This document shows positions 47,611-59,100 of a stretch of 64,000 bases of DNA, one piece after another. Where the stretch lies: assembly GCA_018105865.1 (NCBI GenBank), contig CM030845.1:9406890-9470889 (forward strand). The letters are read 5' to 3'. The notes under the pieces were generated by a model. It was not told where the DNA came from and did no database searches. It saw nothing but the letters and a program-made list of their open reading frames with translations. Both the position numbers and the translations under genes were made by a program. This DNA is from Metaphire vulgaris (Eukaryota; Annelida; Clitellata; Crassiclitellata; Megascolecidae). The stretch's first letter is position 1. Every line of letters starts with the position of its first letter.

Positions 47611-48332
47611 AACCCGATTAAGACAACAATCTTATACAGCACAGTGAGTGCATGTGAAAGATCTGCATGGACCCTCTTCTCTCGGATATGTAAACACAAA
47701 GCATGTGGTTGGTACCTGATTTCCATACAATAATAATCAAGAGTTAGAAGAAAATTGAGTGCTGCTATCATTATAATTATTACTTTGACGCTATATTATA
47801 GTGTCTAAGCATTGCACAGGTCCAGATTCAGGCCACGGACCATCAAGACAGCATGATCGAACCAGAGGACACAGCATGAAACTGCTGGAAAGAAGTAAAC
47901 AATGCCCAACAAATCCATAATCGGACTTTATCACTGGTAGAAATGCAGAACAAACCAATTGTATTCGACTACACTGACGAGCCTTTTGTGTTCATATGTA
48001 TTATTAGTAAAAACGTAACTGAATGTTTATCCTTAATTTCTATGCTTAAATTCTACATTACACTTATGTTTTCCAGATCAATTTTTCAGTAAAATGCTTC
48101 TCAGTTTAGTCTTTAACTTTTACAATGTATCATAGCTTATTCACATTCAAAGCAGTAAAACATAATAAATAATATAATCAATGAGAATTAAGACAAATCA
48201 CTTTTATCTAGAAAAGGCTGCTACATTAAACGGAACATCATTATCTGGTTATTCACTAGTAGTAACATCTGCCAAACTGTGTAAAAAGAGAAAATTCTTT
48301 GGAGACTTGCAGTCTTTGGAACACATAAAGCA

Positions 48333-49964
48333 CTAATTTGTCAGAGGATTTTGTGAAATTTTCACAAGAACGTAGAGCTTGGCCGACTCAAGTTTTTCTC
48401 CACCAACTGTCTTCAGTTGAACAGTCCGATAACCTTAAAACAGATTGGATTAGGCATCTAATAAATTATATGTTACCCACCCAACATGTGATTCGCATAG
48501 GTTCAACTGCATTGTAAGAATATAATTAAAAGTGATTTTTTTTTCTGGTGACCTAGCAAATAGCTTTCAAATTACAAATCTCCGGTCTCTCTGGCATAAT
48601 TCTAAAACAATGATGCCATGTACTTTATTAGAATGCCTGAACAGAAGTTATTTTTATTTACTTAGCTATCAGAAGTTGCAGGCTGATCTTAAGCTGTTTA
48701 AATTTGCTGTACAAGTTGTTCTCAAACAGAAAATTCATTTTACTATGTCTAACATCCTAGATGCTTACCCGTTTTATTTGTAATCAAAGAAGTAGAAATA
48801 TAATTTAAATAAAGAAACTAAAAAACAGTTTGTGAAACAAAAATTGGGTTGCAACAAAAACAAACTTTTAAAAGCAAATAATATAAAAAGAAAACTGCAC
48901 AGACCTTCTTGGATGCAGCGAACTGGAAGGCAGAACTGAGCAATGACGACGTCGCTTTGAGTTGTTTCGTAATCATAAACTTCCAAATGAAGAAGCGCAA
49001 GCTGAGGACAGGAAACGGAGAACTGAAACTCTTCATTCCAGATAGGATGGAAACCTACAGAATTACCAGTAATGCCTTTTCACCTGCTGTATGAATTCCT
49101 CCATGATTACATGATTGGCTTCGAGCTCGGGAGCGCATTATCCAAAAGTGCTGATGGCTCACCTTCCGAGCGTTAAAGGACCCGCACTGTCCACAGTACC
49201 TGGCTGAGCTAGTCCTAAGATCAATGTCGAATGCACGGAGATAGGCACTTCGCTCCAGCCATCGTGTCATACTGCTCGTTCCGCCTCCGTCACAGACTCC
49301 GAAGTTCGGAGATAGGTCCTTCTCACGTGGAAACCCATTGCTTTGGAATGCCTTGCCGACTGCAGTGATTGAGGCCAACTTTGCTGGACTGTTCCTGAGA
49401 GAACTAAAGACGCACCTTTTTAGTTTAGGATATGGTTGACTATTTGTGTGCAGCGCCCTTGTCGTAGGCCTTAGCCTAGTGCACGGAGCTATAGAAATTG
49501 TCTTGAAATAAATAAATAAATACGACTACATCATCAGAGTCGTCGCCCCACAATTTCTTAGAAACCGTTGCCATAACAAATGAAGTTAATAAGTTATTAA
49601 AATAATGTATTCAGTTTCCTGACAAAACCTAACAGAGTGGAAAAGAATGAAAGGAGAAAAGGGGAGAAAAAGGTGACAGGATGAAGGAGGATTTATCAGC
49701 AGTGTTTAAGAAAAGAGAAAAAGAGCATATGTGTACAGATTACAAAGTTCGGAGGAAGGAGCAAAGAGAAAATCACAAGTGTGATGAGGAATAGATAAAA
49801 ATCGTGGGGATATGAGACTGAGCTGGAGATGAATAAAGCTCCACAAACCTCTTTGGGAATTGACTGGGTCGTTAAATTATTCAATAAAATCTGAGGAAGG
49901 TCAAGAACTGGGACAAAAAGTAACATTTTCAATGTGACAAAGCATAATAATAATAAAAAATATA

Positions 49965-50014
<50 letters not shown>

Positions 50015-50365
50015 CATGTTAGAGCCACAGTTCCAATACATTAAAGTATCTTTTCATGGTAGTTCCCAATCCAGCCATAAAAATGATAAAATACAGGCAA
50101 TGCTAGAGAAGTTACTAGAAGAGCATAGAACAGTTAGCCATACAATGCAGTAGAAACACAGCCAAAGGTTGTTAAAAGCTCAGAAAAGTGATACAGAAAA
50201 AATGAATGACTCCTATAAGCGATACACACCATTGTTGTTGATTACTTTAGTTTTGACAGTTTTCTTGTCTTGTGGAACACCAACCATAGAGATCTGAACA
50301 AACGGATCCAAAATTGATTTTGTTCCGTCCCCCTCTTTCTTTGGAAGGCAAAATCCACTCAAAAT
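48333..50365 (-). CDS. plcd: PLC C2-domain exons
   Basis: Exon 50365-50230 begins [20 protein letters not shown] and ends VKTKVINNN. Exon 49054-48905 reads [19 protein letters not shown] and [15 protein letters not shown]. The last exon reads [20 protein letters not shown], then [12 protein letters not shown] and stop. This is a type II C2 fold, used for calcium-dependent membrane binding. The ATAG acceptor at 50366 is used, since the later GAG would break phase. Confidence 0.92.
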
Positions 50366-51786
50366 CTATAACAATGACATAAACATTCAACAGCACATAA
50401 AATCAGTCAGTGGCGGTTCCAGGATTTCTTGGTGGGGGGGATGAAATGAATTCATAGGAAGTTGGTGGGGGATGAAAATAGAAGGGAAAAATCAATAAAC
50501 TTTGCCGAAAAACGCTGACAAAATGGAACTTTATCCCTAATTTTACTACACTTTGACCAAAAAATAGGTTGACAAGCAAAAAAGGTCATCTGCAGTTTAT
50601 CCCCATAGTTTTACTAGACTTTTACCCAAAATAGGTTTCACAAGCCAAAAAAAGTAAGCCCGGAAACCCGGTGGGGGATGCATCCCCACTCATTCCCCAC
50701 GTGGAACCGCCACTGAAAACAGTGAAGATAAAGGACAAGCAAGTCTTGGTGATGAGTCAGCATTCCTTACATTATGGCTTATAGCCAGTGTATTAACTAC
50801 AAAAATGCTTCATATATTCATCTTTGTTATGCAAAAGCACAATAAATCTAATTAAAATTTTGTTGATCAGATACCTTAAAAGTGACAGTCCTATGCCAAT
50901 TGTTGGATGGACCAAGTCCAGCAGGAGAAATTCTTGTCTCAGAAGTAACTATAAAACAAAACAATCTACCAAAATAAAGAGACAGGCAAGCATAAGACCA
51001 AAACATAACAATAAAATATAATAACTATATAGAAAATAGATAATTCAGAAAACACAAAATATCTGTATGGCACTGAAAGATCCTTCATGACACATGAAAC
51101 TATAATAATTGAGACCTACTGTAGTCAAAGGGAAAATTTTAACTGATAGGCTCACTGCTTGGAGGAAAGTTGACAAAAGCTGGCAAAATGTTACAGAGTG
51201 TCAAAGTGAGAGTCTGAGTTTGTATAAATGAGAAGTTTAATAAAAAAACAACAACAGATAATGCAGACATTCGCGCATGAAATCTGGCTTCAGCACATAA
51301 CCGCAGCCACCATTGTCTTCAAAAAGGCCTCGATTTAGTTGCATTGCTTCGTCCGGAGTCTGATAATTGAGAGCCACTACAAGTAGAAAACCAGCGGAAG
51401 AGCAATAAAAAACTAGTACCGGTAGTCGACTGGTAGACAATCATGATAAACCCATAAAAACCAGCAACAATTACAAAGACTGCTGTGACATTTGTATCAT
51501 ATCCAGTGATTTTTTTAATAGGAAAAAAGGGTTGGGAACTCATTTCACAGCTGTTTTGTCATAAGAAGTAAGTTAGTAAGACAAAATTTCTATAATGCTG
51601 CCCGAAAGCTTGGCGCAGTGCACCAGCTTATTCATGAGTGTTCAATCTGGGTGAAATCCATAGTCTGTAATCAGTAGTCAGTGGTGGTCAAGGTTGTAGA
51701 TCCAGGTAGGTAGTCGCATACATACCATAGATATTAGTATTATGACAGTACTTGGAATATTTATATATGTATATATATATATAAAT

Positions 51787-51831
<45 letters not shown>

Positions 51832-53713
51832 AGTAGCTTGTTGTTTTTAAACTGTAATCCGTGCGTTCCCACCAAATAAAAGAACCAATTGTAAATAAAA
51901 TACATATTATTGCACATCAATATAAGTGAAACTGGTAAAAAGGATGTGGGAACACCGTTCCCGTGCATTCCCACTGAAAAAAGCACTGATCATATCCAGT
52001 AAAAAGTCTTTAAAATATACCTAAATTGTCAGCTCTACTGCATGACAATTTCTAGAAAAGGCCTAAGTGAACAAACTGCTTGCATGACCAGCAAGTCTAC
52101 TGATGATGATGCTTCATTAAAGTGAAAATACTACATTCTAATTCTCCATCAGCTCCAGACTAACCTACTTGGCACCCGGCCATCCAAAAAGCAACAGGGT
52201 CGTAATTCGTTGATCCAATTCTCGAACCTGCCGGGTAAATGCGACTGAGTTGACGCTTATTGTGCTGAATGAAATGCTCTAGAGAATTTTTTGCCAATTT
52301 TGCTGCTTTAGTTTCGCTGAATGATAAAATGAATGTAAAGTCGTCTGTAAAATAATACAAAATATGACATTAAACACTACATGGATGCAAATATAAATAA
52401 CAGGAACTGCAGGAGAAAACTTCAGGGCAATAATTCAAACTAAAGAGCAGCAACATCATCACGTGACAAAGAAACAAAACATAAAGAGAAAAATATGCAA
52501 TAATTTATTAATTTATCATCAAACCAATGACAGGCTGTTTATGGAACAATGAAAATTTACGTAAAAAATTAAAAATCAATGTCTTAACTCTTTCATAAAT
52601 TGAGCCAAATCAGTTCTCTGCAGCCTCATTCGATTCCTCCTACACCAATAACTCATTTTTAGTTTCTTACTTTTTCTTGTCAATAAATTCATTTTTAGTC
52701 GGCCTATTTCCCTCAAAGCTGTCGATACTTGAGAACCATATTAAACTCCGACTTACGATTCTCTTTTGAATGCGCAAAACTCTTGAATGCCGCCGTTTGG
52801 CAGATGTTGATCAGCTCTGAAAATTCAAGTGCGATCTCGTATTGCTCTTCGATTGGATCAGGTTCATCATCGCTGTCATCAGCAGATGGGGAAACAGGAA
52901 CACCACCAAGCATACAAAGGCTTACTTCGAGGGCAGCCATTGATAGTTTGCGCTCATGTTGTACACTTTCTGGTAGTTTCTTGCACTAAGGCACAACAAG
53001 TGTGGCATATAATAATGCTTTGCTCTAAGCATAAAATAAAAATTTGCTGAGCTGATATGAAAATATAAGTGACAGCAGATGAAAAGATAATAAATATAAA
53101 TACATGTTAAAAACATATATTATATATAAGTCATGCTATGAATAAATCAATTTGAAAAATTTTGCAACATGGGGAAATCATTTTGACCAGGTAACCGACC
53201 ACAGACCAAACTGCTGGGTGCATAGATGCATGTGTGTAATTGTGAGCCAGGAAAATACTTGCGGAATAATAACAAATGAAATAAGGTAAACTTGTCCAGA
53301 CAAAATGACAAACCAATCCTAACCTGACTCTGCAACTAAGACTTACTTTAACTACTATTCTTTCCATCAACTGACTTGGAGATGGAAGAAAATCACTTCC
53401 AGGAAGTGCAGAATCAAGAAACAATTTCTCTATTAAAATAAAAGATATGTCAAATGAAGATGAAAGAACACATTTGGTGGTGCCAGCGCAATTTGTCTGG
53501 TCAATGCATAAATAGTACATTTACATCAAACACTAAACATTAAATAGTCGTAAACATGCACTACACCAAAAAGACAGTGTCATTATTATATATGTTATTG
53601 TCTTGTCTATGAATAATATAAATTATAATGATAATTTCACTACTACATTTTGAGATAGATACTTGGTTATATTTTACCCTGATGATGATGATAATGATGA
53701 TGATGATGACAAC

Positions 53714-53749
<36 letters not shown>

Positions 53750-56132
53750 AATGATGCACCTTTGAAGACGTCCTTCATTATCTTAGCCATGACTCGTTGT
53801 TGGTCCACTGAACAATGGTTCTCTATTGACAAAATCAGAGGATATCTACAATGCCAATAATATTCTAGAAATATCATCCCATAAAGTAGCACTCATTGAT
53901 AGTTGCATAGAAATTATAAAGGGTGGGTTGTCATATTTATATCTTGGACTTACAGTAACCATAACAGAAGATTTTAATTGTTTTTGCCCCAGGCACTCAA
54001 ATCTGCCTGAGGGATGAAAAATTAAAGTGCTAACCTATCATTTCTCCCAAAAACTTTGAACTTATCGAGTGACCTTCACCTTTTCACTTGCCATATAAAT
54101 GACTTAATTACCTCTAGAGGCAAGGTAATTTTGTGTTTTAAGTCTTTATCCCATAATATTGGATGTTTATTAATAAGATTGCATTAAACCCTTCAAAAAC
54201 CAATCAAAAACCAAGTTTTTACTACTTGGTATATCATTTAATTGAAGTAAATTTGAAGACATAAAAATTCCTTTAAATTTGACAACATTTCAGTTAATAA
54301 AAGTCAGTCTATCTGCAACCTAGGTTACTATTTGATATAAACCTGTTTTTTAATATCATATACCATAATTTTATATAAATAAGGTCAGCAGAGCTGCTCA
54401 TTTGCAAGTCAGAGATATTCAACGAATTTGTAATCTTGTGCCCAAAACTGCTCTGATCCCTCTTGCCAATGCCCTTGTTGTCAGCAGTAGACTTGATTAT
54501 TGCATAACATTAGTTTTAGTAATAGCAATAGTCCAGATAAGATTTTCTGATGCTCAGCCTGTCTTAAGACTAAATTTTAAAAACACTAAAAATCACAAAT
54601 GCTGAAGCATACTTGGATTTGCAGAAGGCATATTTGTCTATCACTTCGATGACATCAGAGAAGAGAAGTTTTGATGTTAAGGTAAACCCGTGATATATGA
54701 CTGGCTGAGAATGGTCTCCATCCCACACATCCACTAATTTTAAAATAACCACTGCGATGTTTGTGATAAACTCTTCATAAAATTAATTTATTAATAGTAA
54801 AAATCTATAATGCACTCGGTTCAGTTGCCCTCTAACATATCTCACAGCACATTGCATCCAACCATGGAAGCTTCCATCACATGAATAAAAGACTTGAAAA
54901 TTGTCACATACACATATAAAATAACAATGGCATGAAATAAAATTAACAAATAATGGCAGTTTTAGAATCCAGAAATAAAGAGATTAGTTACTGTTGTAAT
55001 TAAACAATCTGTAAGTTAATGGCATAAAATATGGACCGATGATCCCCAGAAAGTACATTTCCATTTAACAAACAAGGAGTGAACTTGGGTTGCAGAGCAA
55101 TGGAAATAGCTCTGCATATATTTAACACCATTAATTAATTAATTACCGGTAATCAATTTATTCATTCATTCATTTGATTGATCGATCAATAAATCAATAA
55201 ATCAATAAATCAATAAATCAATAAATCAATCAATCAATTTCTATGGCACCACTGTCATAATGCCCAGGGCGTCGGCTGATGGCGCACCAAATCTAAATCG
55301 AATTAGAGCCAGGTCAAGCCGGAAAGATCAGTCAGAACAGCAGGGGAGCAATCTAAGGGGGATAAGCCAAGTCAGACCAGATATGAAATATGATAAACTG
55401 TTAGTTAAACGAGGTGATATTGGTAATGAATTTCAGAGCATAGGGCCACACACTGAGAAAGAACTAGTGCCAATGATTGTACGAGAATGAGGAACGGCAA
55501 ATGAAAGTCCTGCCGAATACCTAGTGGAGTGACTAGTAGGTTGAGGGATAAGACGCATCTTAAGAGAATTGGGTTCATTATATAACATGGTTTTGTATAC
55601 TAAACGACAGATTTTATAATTACTTCAGTATTTGATGGGAAACCAATGTAGGTACTGTCTAGCTGGGAATATATGTTCAAGCATGGGAGTTTTTGATATT
55701 CAACCATGTAATTAAGACATTCATAGGTAATGCTCCATTTAGCTCCATGTAAAAATGGAAAACTTTTCTATTTTTCTAAGACTAATAAAATTAGCAAGTA
55801 AGCAATCTGTCGGTATATTCACGGCATATTAAAATTTTTGCTACATCATTTGGAACAGTTGTTCTAACTGCTGAAATATAGTTGAAAGCACTAGCAATAC
55901 AATCAAGTGATTGTCCAAAACTCACTCTCAACACATCGACAGCCACTCTTCAAGGCTTTTATGTAGCATTCGACCTTGCTATTACCTTTCAGTTGATCTG
56001 ACTCTAAATAGCTGACAATAAATTCAACAGTTTCTTAATGTCAACAAGCAATGCAAGCAATGTTTCGTTCCCCGTACAGCGCCTTTGACTTTAGTCATCT
56101 ATCTATGTTACTGCGCTTAAGAAATTGTCAAG

Positions 56133-56166
<34 letters not shown>

Positions 56167-59100
56167 GCAATGCCCAGCGCTTATGAGCATGAGACAATTA
56201 TGATGGAAATCTGCCAACTAAAAAATAAAGAAGCCAGTAAAAATCTGCTGATTTCTCCAGCTTCTTTCAAACTTTTGCATATTCTGTTAATACTATTTCT
56301 TATTAACATTTAAAATGACAATTTTTCATCTGTGGATGAAAAGCAACTTAGAGCATGAGCACATCTGTTTAGAGCCAAAGAATTCTGTTTGCTATAAATT
56401 TCATTGACACCTGCGCATCATTTCCCTTCTGGTTTCCCTATTGGTGACACGTAACTTCTTAAAACCAAACATGATGACAATAGTCAATCACAAGTGAATA
56501 CAAGATTTGTAAAATAATTAAATCAAAATCAATTTAAATGCTATTGAGTGACTTATATTAATTGTGGCTATTAATTACAGTATAATAATCGATTCCCTAC
56601 GTGTTATGTGACGAGGCAACGAAGTAATGACTCAGAGGCTGAGTCATGTCCTGATATACTTTGTTGGTTTTTGGATCTTTTATATTCATCTGCTCACTAT
56701 CAAGAAAACCCATGAAACCTGCAACAGAAATCAAAATATTAATTATATTTTATGATATCCTCTGATTTGCTCATTGAACATTTCCACCAGAATTAGTGGT
56801 GGAAATTTAGGATGTTAAAATTTAGATTATTAGATATTGCATCTATGCCATCATTGACTTTCTTACCATGTTCCAAACATATTTCAAAAGAAATTGTGGA
56901 ACTGAATAGCTATTGTGACCAAGTTCTTGATTCTTGTCAGATAAATTATAGTCAGATATACCCGCAACGAGATAAACATTTACAGCCTTTCAGAAATATT
57001 AACTTGTAAATCGGGAAGAATACTGCCTCATTTAGACAAATAATTAATTCAACACATAATTAAAGCGAGTGAATTTACAGCTACTGTATGTAATTTTAGA
57101 ATGAATAAGATTAACACATTAAATTCATAGAATCCAAATTATTTGAAACAGATTTAAACACATTTTGGTATAAGAGAAAAAGGACAGCTAAGGACAAATG
57201 ATCTATAAAAGAATGGGAAAAATTGTTTAAACACTGCATTACAATGTAAATATGCACAGACAAACAAAACTGTTTAATTACACAGTGCAATTAATATAAT
57301 AGACTATTCTACAGGATCTGAAACTCATACTAAAACACAAACAGAAACTCAACTAAGTAAATAAATAAATTAGTCAGCTTGGTAAAATGGGTGATAGACA
57401 AAGTTGAAGATCACTTTAACAGATTGACTGACAACAGGGCTCAATGGCTAAACAACGATGAAGAAATAATGAAATGGTCAAACCTGTCAAACCCAGCCAA
57501 TGATTTCTTTTAAACTCTGGACACGTTTCCATCTCATCAATAATTTTCTCACACTGCTCTAAAGAGAGATTTTCCTAAGAAAATAACATTAAATATGACA
57601 TTCGAGAGACATAGAAATAACTCAAATAAAATACTACTTAAACTTAAAACTTAGCATGATTTAAAGTGGCTTAGAATGCATTACTGCCTGTGTGAAAGCC
57701 ACTAGGGGCACTAACAGGGCTTGAACCCACTCCGTCAGCCTGACGCTCCAGCGCGTAACCCACTCTGCCACCTTCCGCCCCATATTTATGACAATTCAAT
57801 CACATTCCAAAATGATGGATTATTTGAAGAATTTGCCTCGAAATCAAATAAGTTAAAAGGAACCACTCTGACCCTTAAAATTCTATTCTATTCTGCAAGA
57901 GGATGATCAGATTGATTTGTCCTGCCCAGCATGATTGCAATTCAGCCTGGTCTTAGCGCACCATCAGGAATAACGACAGTCCCACTTTAGAAGCGGATCA
58001 ATTTATTGATTCATTCTGTCATCGATTAGCTGCATAATCGTACCTTCTGCTCTTCTGCCAGAAACTGCTGCAGTTCATATTTTGTCCAGAGCATTCGTTC
58101 TTTGTCATATCTGCACAGACATACAATAATATTATAAGCCACAGAAATTAAAATCAGAATTGAAAGACTCGGATATTGGAGGTAAAAATATGAATACAAC
58201 CTCAGATATATGATGAAGTGAGTAGGTCACGGAGTGAGTAATGAGGATGCCAGTCAAGTAAAGTATCCATCATAAATTGTTCCCATTTCCTTATGGAATT
58301 TGATACGGATGAAATGTCACTTACAACCAATTCTGCAGTGAAACTGGCAAAATTTGGGAGAAATTCAATGCCCATTTTTTTCTGTGACCCTATTTTTACA
58401 TTTTGATTTCATCTCCGGCATTTTACACATTACACGTGTTGTAGAAATATTACGGGAGTGAGTGAATAACAAACTTTAAGTTCTGATCATACAAAGAAAT
58501 TGAAAAAAAAATTGACTTGACAAATACAAGCAGATATGATACATCTACAGATGATACCAGCAGTGAAGCTACAAATTTCAATGTGGAACATTGAGAAAAA
58601 GAATGATGGCATGAAAAACGATCTGCCGCTTTGTTGCACCCACTTTTTAAAAATGGCATCGACAATCTCTGGTTTCTGTAGAATTCTTGTCAAGAAGTTG
58701 AGAAAATCGTCTGAGCTGAGTTCTCGTTTTTTAACATCCTAAAATGCAATTCACAGCAAAATTTTCAAATCTCCTATAGATATCCTTACTAAATGACTAA
58801 AAGAACAAACAGAAAATCAACTGATGATCATCACCTACAGTACATACACTGTAATCAATAAAAGCATTTGTGCTCAAAATGTGTTTGGGTCTATTGTACA
58901 TTGTATTAAAAAACAACGTTTGCTGTGTAAAAACAGAAATGTTCAGATTGCATGCACGAAGCTGATATAAATGCAAGTGGCTATATTAATGATAATGATA
59001 TTAATGATATTATAATGCCTATATATCTAGGTGCACGCACAGGCTATTTAACACCTTAACCTTTGGCCTCAGACTTTTGGCAATACCTTGCTAATATCTG

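Noticed and set aside
46600..48332. A gene between FA2H and PLC
   Set aside because: Only a CR1-like LINE fragment and AT-rich DNA are visible; the open frames are short and without motifs.
53663..53860. Asp-rich plus-strand frame
   Set aside because: It is translation of the GAT microsatellite.
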